Shown here in pieces: positions 1 to 9,099 of a stretch of DNA of 64,000 nucleotides. The position numbers and the translations under genes were made by a program. The notes under the pieces were generated by a model. The model saw only the letters and a program-made list of their open reading frames with translations. It was not told the origin of the DNA and did no database searches. The DNA lies in assembly GCF_000346465.2 (NCBI RefSeq), contig NC_034011.1, forward strand, positions 13,453,339 through 13,517,338. The letters are read 5' to 3'. Position 1 is the first letter of the stretch. Each line of letters starts with the position of its first letter. The stretch is from Prunus persica (Eukaryota; Streptophyta; Magnoliopsida; Rosales; Rosaceae).

Positions 1-148
1 TCCTACTTTCTATAGTGCCTTCTACCAGACCCTCTGTCTCTGAACTCTCCTCTTCAGAACATATATATTGGCTGGGCTCTTCACTTTCAGTATCATCCCC
101 ACCAAAGGCAGGGGGGTCAAGACTTTCCCTATCAGAACTTTCAGACAT
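1..148 (-). CDS. Start of an antisense gene in the Tat-like element (partial)
   Basis: Reading minus from an ATG at 148 to the left edge gives 49 open codons, beginning MSESSDRESLDPPAFGGDD and strongly acidic (many E, D and S). The ATG is immediately preceded by a pyrimidine-rich TTTGTAG, a good 3' splice site. Upstream lie a possible donor near 387 and a TATAAAA box at 539-545, so the transcript probably has a non-coding first exon. Antisense ORFs between pol and the 3' LTR are known from Tat-lineage elements; that this is one of them is inference. Function is unknown, and the gene continues out of the window. Confidence 0.4.
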   Translation of the reverse strand, partial: MSESSDRESLDPPAFGGDDTESEEPSQYICSEEESSETEGLVEGTIESR

Positions 149-538
149 CTACAAATATGGAAAAATAAGAAAAAGGAACTAAATGCACATGCAGAGAGGA
201 TCGAACCACAACAACAAAAATTTGCCAAATCTTCATGCCAGGCAAGAATTCTACATGTTCATACATATGTTCAACATGTTCATCATGTTCATGCTCATGT
301 TCAATGTGTTCTTCCTAACCTTCAACATGTTCATGCAAAGCAAGACATTTCAATTCAAAGGTTCTAGCGAAATAAGGTCTAACCTTGTTCGTAGCACCAC
401 GAATGGATCACCGGAAATCACCTCAGCCACAAGCACCACCACAAACTAATCGCTGGAAATCGCCTCCCCTCTTCTTCAATTTCTCACAAATTTTCTCAAC
501 TCAACTCAAGTGTGGTGCCTTCACCACCCCAAGTTCCT

Positions 539-545
539 TTTTATA
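539..545 (-). promoter_or_regulatory. TATA box of the antisense transcript
   Basis: TATAAAA on the minus strand in the context GGCTATAAAAAGG, about 390 bp upstream of the ATG at 148. It is flanked upstream by the palindrome-rich block. Confidence 0.4.
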
Positions 546-689
546 GCCACCTAAGGGTACCATGCCTCGATTCACGAGCAAACCCTAGCACCCTTTTATC
601 TTCCCTCCTAAAACCCTTGTACCTACACACAATTTGAAATTCAATTTTCAAATATACAAACAAGAAACAAAAAACAATTGAGGGAAATT

Positions 690-1960
690 TAGGGGCCTTG
701 CCGAACGGCAAGGCCCGTGCAAAAACAAAATGGAGTCCCCATATTTTCACGTGTCCTAGCCTATTTCGTAAGCCCAATCCCACTACAAGGCTAGGCCCAA
801 ATTTGATCAAGGCACCCAAATACATTTCACAACATATATCATGGTAGGGCTTGCCGAACGGCAAGGCCCTTTCACCAACAAATTGGGGGCTCACCTCCAA
901 TCGGCAAGCACAAGACAAGCTGCACTAAACAAGCGAAACGGCCCAGCCTCACGGACTCTACACCTACTCATACCCATGGGACCAGCCCATTTGCCGAAGA
1001 CAACAAAAAGGGCACATCGGAATTTCAATGGCTTTGCGGAACGGCAAGACCCACGAAAATATTCTTAAAGAACTCGAAAAGATACTCACAGTGAGCTGCC
1101 TTGCCGAAGTTGCTGAATCTACCCTAGCACCTTCTGAAACACCTGCCAGCCGAGGCCAAGACCTGCCAAACGGTATGGGCTAGCCACTCGGTTGCACTAG
1201 CCGCAAGAGTCCTCCACTCACCCCTGCCGAACGGCAAGGACCTACCAAATCAAATTGGGTGCTGCTGCAAAAGCCCTACTTTCATGCCTTGCCGAAGATT
1301 GAAAACAACACAAACTTCCCAATCACTATAGCCGAACGGCAAGGTCAAGAAAATCAAATCTTGCTCCAGCCGCCCCGCTGCCGCGCTGAAACCCTGCCAG
1401 CCACCTGCTGCCGAAGCACCTTCCAACTGCACAGCCTAGCTGCTGTCTGCCGAAGCCAACCCGTGCCGAAACTTGCCGAAACCGTGCTCACAAATGCCAG
1501 CCGTGGCCAGCACCTATCTTGCCGAAGCTGTAGCTGAACCAGACCCTCGCCCCAGCTGCCACGCCAAACCTGCTGCTGCGCCACCCTTGCCCGAACCACC
1601 TGCCTAAGGACTGGCCAAGTCTGCAAACGGCCTCAAATTCCCCCCAACCTGCCCTGCCGATCGGTAGGCTCCAGCCAACCCTTCCCAAGTGTGCTCGGCT
1701 TGCCGAAGTGATGATAGCCGTGTATTCCCAGACTGCCGAATGAGGCCTTGCCGAACGGCATGAGGCGACATCTAACCTTTATAACCCTCTCAAAGCCCTA
1801 GCCTTCTCACATGCCGAAGCCCATCTCAAGCCCTTCATACTTGCCGAAGGCCCAATCCAAGAAAGCCTCCAACCTCTCTCAAAATGGCCCGGCCATTCAC
1901 CAAAAAAAAAAAAAAAAAAAAAAAAAAAGGAGCTAGACCCTTGCCGAACGGCAGGAGCCA
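690..1960. repeat. Dispersed TTGCCGAACGGCAAGG palindromes
   Basis: The near-perfect palindrome CCTTGCCGAACGGCAAGG occurs at about 696, 849 and 1222, with half or degenerate copies near 1030, 1331, 1746 and 1941. The half-site TTGCCGAA is scattered through the whole block. It lies between the antisense TATA box (539) and the LTR. A stretch of about 27 A residues occupies 1902-1928. Role unknown; regulatory sites or decayed tandem repeats are both possible. Confidence 0.6.
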
Positions 1961-2231
1961 TGAAAGAATTGGAGTCTCCGAAATTTTCAAAGTACCCGGC
2001 TCCCCCGAAGGTCTGGCTCCCCTAGGGACCCAGCTCCCATCCTATCTGCAACATGCCCAAGTACCCAGGTACCCAGCTACCATGTATTGACGCAACTCCT
2101 AGCTTGCCAACTTGGGGGACTAGGGAGTGCCCTGCGGCTCCCAATGAAGCTGGAATGCTCGGTTACAATTACAAAAACTCACAAGTTCCCAACCCAGAAG
2201 TTACTTCTCGATCGCGAACTTGGGGGACTGC

Positions 2232-2738
2232 TGTTTACACCATAATGAACCGAGCAGACCCAGCATCAAAGCGACTAGCACTAAGGCAGCCACGCCTTCT
2301 CCCGTGCAGAAGGAAGACACACTTCCGAGGTGCCAGACACCTGCCGAAGCTCCCAGCTGCCAAACCTAATCTCCAGAACACGTGTCGCCACCACAACGAC
2401 TTGCACAAAGTCCCACATTGGAACTTTGTACAAAGTTTCCACTTTCACCTCCCTATAAATAGGGAACAGTATCCAGGTAAAAACAAGAACTATTCTCCCA
2501 CTTTTACTGTTACTCTGCCAGAATTACTACTTGTAACTGACTTAGGCATCGGAGAGCCTTCGGCCGGCACCACACCGGTGTCCGAAGCATAACGATTGCT
2601 TCTCCCACTTTGTCTTCTGCAGGTTTCCCATCAACCTATATTTCACCAAGGGCCTCAGCCCTCTTCCCTGCTGAAGACCCAGCACATCTAATCACTAAGT
2701 TAGACTCAATATTGGCCGGGCCATTTTGAGCATCAACA
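2232..2738 (+). repeat. 3' LTR of the Tat-like element
   Basis: 507 bp, beginning TGTTTACACC directly after a polypurine tract and ending ATCAACA. A TATA box (CCCTATAAATAGGG) sits at about 2451-2464. The U5 contains the motif GGCATCGGAGAGCCTTCGGC typical of many eudicot gypsy LTRs. The right flank AATCT (2739-2743) would be the target duplication; the left copy is outside the window. Confidence 0.7.
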
Positions 2739-2740
2739 AA

Positions 2741-4227
2741 TCTTATTTGCTTCACCGGCACTATCATTGGGATTATCATCAATAATCATTTGAAGCACAT
2801 GAATCACAGATGAAAACATAGAAATGATGCTAATAATGGTACCGTAATGTGAGCTCCATCGTGTGTCACCGGCACATTTGAGACTTGTTTCTTGATGCAA
2901 ACCTCGCCCCGTTATAAGACAATCATTTTCAAAAGCTATCACAAGTTCTTCTTGGAGTTGTGCTCTAAGTGCATCACGCTGATTACACGATGCTCCAACA
3001 TGGTTAACCACACTATTAGTGGTTGTGAAGAAAGAGGCAATATCAATATTCTTCTTTGCTACGGCAACAAGTGCTAGTTGAAGTTGATGAGCAAAGCAAT
3101 GAACATAGTATGCACAAGGTTGTTCTCTCAAAATCTTTGTTTTAAGGCCATTCAACTCACCTCTCATATTGCTAGCTCCATCATAACCTTGTCCTTGTAA
3201 CTTGGAAAAGCTCAAACCATTAGAAGAAAAGAATATGTCAATGGCATCCTTTAGTGTACTTGAAGTGGTGTCGGTAACATGTTGAACCCCCACAAACCTT
3301 TCAATTACATGCCCTTTGTCATCCACATAACGCAACACCATAGCCATTTGCTCTTTCACAGAAATATCACGTGCTTCATCCACCAATATAGAAAAGAATC
3401 TATCTTTTAAACCACTCATGATGACATCAAGTGTTTCCCCGGCACATGCATTCACAATATCTTTTTGAATCTTTGGAGCTACTAACTTGAGATTCCCCAG
3501 AGCATTTTCCAACACAACTTCTTTAACTTTCTCATCATTGTCTGCAAGGAATTGCAATAACTCCAAGTAATTTCCCCTATTGCTTGAAGTGGCACTTTCA
3601 TCATTTTCACGAAAAGAAAGACCTTGTCTCAATAGAAATTTAGTGCACTTGATTGATGCAATTAAGCATCTTCGATATGCCATACGAGCTTGTTCATAGT
3701 GTTTGCTCACAGCCGTTTCAATGTGTATTTTGATTCATCAAATTTGTAGCGGCTTCTCTAGCTTTATTATGAACACTACCAACCGGTCCAACATGCACCT
3801 TCATTCTTTCTCTCCCTTTCTTCCAATTCTTAAACCCTGCTCCAGTGAAGGCTTCACTACCCACTTGTTCAAAATTGGATTTAAAGAGATAGCAATAAAG
3901 ACAAAATGCAGCATCTTTAGATACACTATACTCCAACCAATCAAATTCATCAAACCATTGGGGAATGAAGCGTCGATTAATTCCTGAGATATTACTTTGT
4001 AGGAAAGAATGACCTCTAGGTTGACAAGGTCCTTTTTGTAGATATGCTCTTCGAACCTCATCTCTAATATTAGCATCATACTCAATCATACAAATTCTTA
4101 GTCCCGGGTCTGCCTGAAGATTAGCCAAAACCTCATCTAACTCACTTTGTCTTGAACTTGAAGTTCTTGAACTTCCCACACTATCCGAACTACCCAATGA
4201 TGACTTTCTCTTAAAAAATATTTCCAT
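2741..4227 (-). pseudogene. hAT/ZMYM1-like transposase (TTF zinc finger, DUF4371), broken
   Basis: Transposase of the 'zinc finger MYM-type protein 1-like' hAT group, expected to bind the element ends and cut DNA in the nucleus. Starting at the ATG at 4227 (MEIFFKRKSS), a Ser-rich tail is followed by a TTF-type region with PQWFDEFDWLEYS and AFCLYCYLF. A +1 frameshift near 3717-3722 separates this from the DUF4371/RNase H-like part (start of the open frame at 3710), which has LVDEARDIS, GQGYDGASNMRGE, YYVHCFAHQLQLALV and GDTRWSSHYGT. The D in VDEARD and in GYDGASNM would be catalytic. The C-terminal hAT dimerisation region is missing because the Tat-like LTR cuts the gene after GEAN. An upstream ATG at 4311 is in frame but looks non-coding. 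Confidence 0.8.
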
Positions 4228-4280
4228 AATTCTACATAAATTAATCAAAATAATAACTAAAATCAATTCAAGAGAACACC

Positions 4281-4452
4281 ACCACAAAAAATTCATAAAT
4301 GAAACATCCAATAAATCTAAACAACACCAAATTTATACCAATTAACCACAAAAAATTTATAAATGAAACATCCAATAAATCAAAACAACACCAAATTTAT
4401 ACCAATTAACCACAAAAAATTCATAAATGAAACATCCAATAAATCTAAACAA
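4281..4452. repeat. 64-bp tandem repeat, about 2.7 copies
   Basis: The unit starting ACCACAAAAAATTCATAAAT begins at 4281, 4345 and 4409, an exact 64-bp period. It lies directly upstream of the hAT transposase start. Confidence 0.85.
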
Positions 4453-4757
4453 TATAATACAATCATAAATTCAATTTCAATTCAAGTAATTTAGGTTTAG
4501 AGTTAGAATTTACCTTGAATTGTGAGGTGGTGGAAGTGGAGGCAAGCTTTTGGAAGTGGCGGAGCTGCTGGCAGCGGCGACAATGGAGGATTTGGGGCTT
4601 CAAGGCTTGGTGGGGAAGAGGGTTAAAGGTTTGTGGGGGGTGGAGATTGGGGATTTAGGTTTGAGGGTTTAGAAAATAGGTGTTTTGGAATGAAAATTCG
4701 GGAGGAAGAAGCTGGGCATCTGTTCTGTTTTTTTTTTTTTTTTTTATAACACCTGGA

Positions 4758-5038
4758 CCAAAACGACGTCGTTTTGGCCAGGTCTTTTAAAAAAAAATTC
4801 GCTGGTCCAAAACGACGCCGTTTTGGCCAGGTCTTTTAAAAGAAAATTCGCTGGTCCAAAACGACGCCGTTTTGGCCAGCGAGTTTTAAAAAAGATTCGC
4901 GCGTCTGGTCCAAAACGACGCGGTTTTGGCCAGCGCGTTTTTAAAAAAAATAACTCGGGCTGGTCCAAAACGACGCCGTTTTGGCCAGTCTGTTTTTTAA
5001 AAAAAATTAGAAGCTGGGCCAAAACGACGCCGTTTTGG
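4758..5038. repeat. Six CCAAAACGACGCCGTTTTGG palindromes
   Basis: Copies of a 20-bp near-palindrome begin at 4758, 4807, 4856, 4910, 4965 and 5019 (steps of 49, 49, 54, 55 and 54 bp), separated by A-rich spacers. Position inside the hAT terminus suggests transposase-binding subterminal repeats, as known for Ac and Tam3; binding is inferred. Confidence 0.75.
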
Positions 5039-5208
5039 CCAGCTTCTTTCAAACAGAACAAAGCTTCCCTGTTCATCTTCTTCTTGCTCTGTCTGCAAAT
5101 CCTCTCTCTCATGGGGTCACACCCCAATTCAAAGGCACCTTCTACCTTGCTTCCATGGAGTCCATGGGGTCGTTTGACCCCATTGACCCCACTGTGGGTC
5201 CGTCCCTG

Positions 5209-5907
5209 GCTTGTACTACTCAACCCTAGGTCTAGATCACTTGTCCAAAGCTATTCTCATTTGCTAGCAGATTTGGGAAACTAGGAACAATCTATTGTTT
5301 CGAGACACTCAGCCGCACCTTGCTAGTTGTATTCATGTTGCGGCTACCGAAACCCCCGAAAATGATCAACATACCTTAATCGACGAAAATGGTGACTGAA
5401 AATGCCGCTTGAAACTCCCGAAACCCCCGGCTCTTTTTCTAGTTCGCGCTGCGGCTGTGTGGCCTAGGGTGGCTGGTTCTTTGTCTAGCCATGATAATTG
5501 GCTTAGGACAGTCTTTTCCCGACCAATGGCCTAACAAAGACGATCGTTAGCCTGGAAGGCTCAGCGTCACTGCACAGAGAGAGAGAGAGAGGGTTGAGGA
5601 GAGACAAAATGAGGAAGGAGGGCGACGCACGCTGGGCTGAGGTATTTAGGGGTTTTAAAGAACAAAATTTCAAATTTCCAACACATCCTTTTCGTTTCTT
5701 GACCCGAATTTCCTCGTTTAAACTCGGAATTGAGCTTGCCCCCTGTCTACGAACTCATATCGTCAAGCTATAAGCAATGGTGTGACTCAATCTCCCAAAA
5801 CTGATCCCAAGCAAAAAGTGACTAAAATACCCTTATGCCCAAGGGTAAAATTGTAATTTCAAACTGATTTTCAAAAATAAAAGATTGTTTTGGGCAGGGA
5901 TGTTACA
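5209..5907 (-). repeat. LTR remnant of the TGTAACATCCC type
   Basis: On the minus strand the segment begins TGTAACATCCCTGCCC at 5907. It shows the same layout as the LTR at 13014-14970: a start with AAGGGTATTTTAGTCAC, a GA-rich leader (5578-5600) and a candidate splice donor (AAG followed by GTATGTTG, near 5378). The left edge is not resolved; it may begin right after the hAT end at 5208. No coding capacity. Confidence 0.45.
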
Positions 5908-6064
5908 GTAAGTTTAAAGCCCCACTTCACATCTAATTAAGCTAAAGCCGAATACTAACTCTACCTCTCTATCCCACTCAACCCTACCATTCCCATTCTT
6001 CTCTCATGCCTCCTTTATTTCAGCCGTCTCCCATCTTTATATAAAAAAAAAAAAAAAAAAAACT

Positions 6065-6067
<3 letters not shown>

Positions 6068-6115
<48 letters not shown>
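6068..6115. repeat. (CT)n microsatellite
   Basis: About 48 bp of CT dinucleotides, preceded by about 20 A residues (6042-6061). Confidence 0.95.
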
Positions 6116-6119
<4 letters not shown>

Positions 6120-6257
6120 CTCTCTTTCAATTTTCCTCTTCTTCAGGGCTCCCTCTTTCTTTCTTTCTTCTCCATGTCTCTGTCTTTCTTGACACAGTTT
6201 GAAACGAAAATTAAGAGTGAAGGAACACAAGAAGCATGCGCTTCTTCTTCTTCCTCT

Positions 6258-6390
6258 TAGGCAAACTAGTGAGCAGTTGGAAGGCATTCTGTGTAGTCGT
6301 TCAAATGACTTAGGTGGACCTCCAAGCCTATTTCCATGGCTTTCATGGGGGTTGTTCGCCCCCAGTGACCCCATTGTGGATCCGTCTCTG
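6258..6390. mobile_element. hAT terminal fragment
   Basis: Ends ATTGTGGATCCGTCTCTG at 6390. It matches the end of the hAT at 5140-5208, including the CCATGG, CATGGGG and GACCCCATTG words. A second, diverged end of the same hAT family; no partner terminus was found. Confidence 0.5.
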
Positions 6391-6426
6391 AGTGTAGGAA
6401 CACATATTTTGAGAAATTTGCACAAA

Positions 6427-6642
6427 CAATAAGCAATCTTTCTTGGTCACAAACTCATGATCTTCCTGATGTGTCCCAAGTAAAGTAGCATCCACAACTT
6501 CAAGTATTGTTGCATATAGTAATAGTGAGTTTGCAATCCCTTGCTTTAAATCATTTCCGCACTAAACATCTCATCTATTGGCTTCCTTCTTGTGAATGTT
6601 TCCATAACTACAATTCCAAAACTGTATACATCGCCTCTTCAT
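6427..6642 (-). pseudogene. LRR receptor-like kinase fragment
   Basis: The minus strand encodes a piece of the kinase domain of a plant LRR receptor kinase of the At3g47570/EFR-like group. GDVYSFGIVVMETFTRRKPI (subdomain IX region) is followed by DEMFSAEM, then, after a one-base frameshift near 6540, by IANSLLLYATILEVVDATLL and HQEDHEFVTKKDC. There is no N-terminal receptor or ATP-binding lobe nearby. The flanks are a hAT end (6390) and a copia element (6792). It is a relic or captured fragment rather than a gene; family assignment is by motif recognition. Confidence 0.7.
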
Positions 6643-6791
6643 AATTAAGGACAATATGTATGTTATTTAAAATATATTAAACTAGCAAGTACATATGCAG
6701 CCTGCATATACCAAACTGTGGCTAAGGTCATTGTTTGCATAGGACAAAATACGATTTATAATAGGTTATTGGCCAAAAGTCACTTTTGGTC

Positions 6792-9085
6792 TGATGGGTT
6801 TCCATCGTTAGTGGAGAAGAGAAAAATAAGGAAAAAAATATTAAAATAAAATGAAAGAAAGGACGGGAAAATTTGAAGAAAACGAATGGAAGAGAAAATG
6901 AGAAAAACTCTCCCTTATGCATTGTTGCGCCAATTCTTAACAATTAAAATGAGTTATTAAAAACAGCAACTTTAATTCTCGCAAGTGCACGAACCATTTA
7001 TAGTATAGCTTATGTAAATACGAGGTCGATCCCACGGAGAATGGTAACTTGGTTTCAAGTTAAATTACTTAGAATGCTAGAAAAACAAATAACAAAGAAA
7101 CTGACTAACTAGCTAAAGGCAAGGTCGAATTCAACAATGCCTCTTGCTAATTACTCAAGGTCTAGGACAGAATCCTAGCACCACACACGCACTCGAAATG
7201 GGGGGTTTTGTTGTTGAAATGAAAACAAGAAAGTGAAATGAAAGTGCTCGAAAGTAAACACTGGCAGCAATCAACAAGTTGTGAAACAATGATTGAAAGG
7301 TGTTAGAGCCTTGGAATCCACCACTAGTTTTCCTATCCAAGTTATGAATGCATAGAAATTGACTCAAGCTTCATCAACAATAGATCATTGCATACAGGCC
7401 TATGGTATCTAGGTGCAGGATGCATGATTCTCCTAAGGCATGTGATTATGCATGGTATCTACACAACACGTGATCTCTAATATGCAACCTAAGCATGGTA
7501 TCTACTTAGAATAAAGCATACAAGAGTCATTAAGCTCCTTGAGAATATGATAATCACACAAGTCCTAGAACATGGTATCTGTCCTAGTCAACCTATGGTT
7601 ATTAACCCCTTGAATGATTCTTAGGCCATTCAAGTGTTGCTTGTGAAAGGAGAGTAGAATTGGTGAATCTAAACCCCTTCCCAACCTATGCTAGATGCAT
7701 AAAATCCTAGTTAGCTACTCCAAGAAAACATACATCAAGCACATAATAAATTGGAGATTAACAACTTGATAATAAAAGCAAGGAAATCAATTAACCATAA
7801 AATCATCCATAACATGAATATTCATGACTAGGGCTTCATCCTAAGCCCTAACTAAATGGATTAGTTAGACATAACTATGAATACAGAAAATAAGAAATAC
7901 ATAGATAGGATAAAGAGAGGAGAAGAACTAGATGATGGCAGCAAGGAAGTTCCCAGGACAGCTCCAAGCTCCCTTGACAGCTCCAAGCTCTCTTCTCTCT
8001 TTGTGGTGAATCTGAATGTGCGTATGAGAGTAATGGATGAAGTGAATGTGTGTGTCTGCTCTCTCCCCCTTGAATGAGTGTGCAACTCTCTATTTATAGA
8101 GTGAAATTTCGTGCTCCCCTTTGGCTGGTGAAGCACACCTCTCTTAGCTGCTCCCAACTGCTCCAGCTGCCCATACTTGCCAACTGCTCCAGCTGACAAA
8201 TACATGCTTTGGTATGGTTTCTTTATGGAAAGCTTGACTTTTGTTCATCTTTTTGAGCTTCTGAGCTGATTTGACTCCCATGTGTGGCTGCCCATGTGTA
8301 GCACATGGCTCTAGGGATGTAGCCACATTAAATGTGATGGCAGCCAACATGACATTTCTGCGAACTTGGTTCAGTCTTTGACGTGTTGAGGGCTTCAGAT
8401 ATATCCAATTGGGCTGAAATTTGGATATGTTATAATAGACACCCATTGGAACAACGTCTATGAAGGATGTCTCCTCATCCGACCTGTGTAAGTTACTGAA
8501 ATGAGGCCTGCAAGATGACCTACAAAACTGGACTGACAAGGAGTGTGGCACAAATTGGTTTTGTCTTTAAGCTCATATTCCTCTTGTGCCACTCAGCCCT
8601 TAACATGCATGAATTGTATCAAATGTCATCCCCTTGCTGTCTTAACCTACAAAGCACACAAACATAGGTAAGAGACTCAAAATAAAGAGAAGCTAAGAAA
8701 AATTACTAAGGAAAGAAGGCATGCAAATGTGTGAAATTATGAGCTTATCATGCATGGCCTCCAATTAGTTAGAAATGTTGGCTATAAAAGCAGTCGCCTT
8801 TTCTTTCAATTCAATGCATCCCTTAGAAAACCAAAACTTAAACAGTTTTTGAGAGATAAGAAAGCCTCACTTGTGTGAGAGAGAAAATCCTCTTGAGAGA
8901 AAAACCAAGAGAGAGTTTAGCCACTGATGTTTGGTGAGATTATTTTAGTATTCCCATTATTTTTCTTAGTGGAAGATAGAGTGTTAATTTTGCCTATTTA
9001 ATTTACACAAGGCTGGGAGAAGTCGGATTCTAAGAGTGTCATATTTATTTATTGGCTCTTTGATTTTTCGCCATCTTTCCCAACA
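6792..9085 (+). repeat. 5' LTR of the copia element (interrupted)
   Basis: 6792-6922 and 8751-9085 together match the 3' LTR at 15149-15608 from end to end. The gap is the solo LTR at 6923-8750. A TATA box (GGCTATAAAAGC) lies at about 8776-8787. Confidence 0.93.
6923..8750 (-). mobile_element. Solo LTR (Ty3/gypsy, Athila-like style) inside the copia LTR
   Basis: On the minus strand it begins TGATAAGCTCATAATTTC and ends GGCGCAACA, 1828 bp, with a perfect duplication TGCAT at 6918-6922 and 8751-8755. A minus-strand TATA box (CTATAAATAG) lies at about 8091-8100. Repeated CATGGTATCTA-like words (7388-7600) and a CGAGGTCGATCCCACGGAG motif (7020-7040) are typical of Athila-style LTRs. No internal genes remain, so it probably arose by LTR-LTR recombination. 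Confidence 0.88.
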
Positions 9086-9087
9086 AG

Positions 9088-9099
9088 TGGTATTAGAGC
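9088..9099 (+). other. Primer binding site of the copia element
   Basis: TGGTATTAGAGC, two bases after the 5' LTR. It differs at one base from the TGGTATCAGAGC complementary to plant initiator tRNA-Met. Confidence 0.85.

Larger units (their letters stand above)
1..2738 (+). mobile_element. Tat-like Ty3/gypsy element, 3' part
   Basis: The right-hand end of an LTR retrotransposon in plus orientation. A purine-rich tract (ACTTGGGGGACT) lies just before an LTR at 2232, and the LTR ends in ATCAACA at 2738 where a hAT transposase gene abruptly begins. The 2.2 kb before the LTR has no sense-strand polyprotein. It instead holds palindromic repeats and an antisense promoter. A long non-coding 3' region with an antisense ORF is a known property of the Tat lineage (Grande, Retand, Ogre); assigning this copy to Tat is inference, because its pol lies outside the window. 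Confidence 0.6.
2739..5208 (-). mobile_element. hAT-type DNA transposon, 3' end cut off
   Basis: One terminal repeat is seen at 5190-5208 (reading inward on minus, CAGGGACGGACCCACAGTG), the usual CAGGG start of many plant hAT elements. Inward follow six subterminal palindromes (4758-5038), a promoter region, and a transposase gene on the minus strand. The other end is lost where the Tat-like LTR inserted at 2738. Confidence 0.65.

Noticed and set aside
541..918. 125-codon minus-strand open frame
   Set aside because: It runs through the palindromic repeats and over the TATA box; composition and lack of any family resemblance point to chance.
2053..2592. 179-codon plus-strand open frame
   Set aside because: It crosses the polypurine tract and LTR start of the Tat-like element, so it is non-coding LTR sequence.
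4744..5284. Repetitive proteins on both strands (AKTTPFWP and FKTRWPK units)
   Set aside because: They are translations of the hAT palindrome array; both strands are open because the repeat is palindromic.
6015..6425. 136-codon frame with RE repeats
   Set aside because: Produced by the CT microsatellite; no protein family.
8144..8551. 135-codon frame in the solo LTR
   Set aside because: Lies wholly inside an LTR with confirmed borders; no homology recognised.
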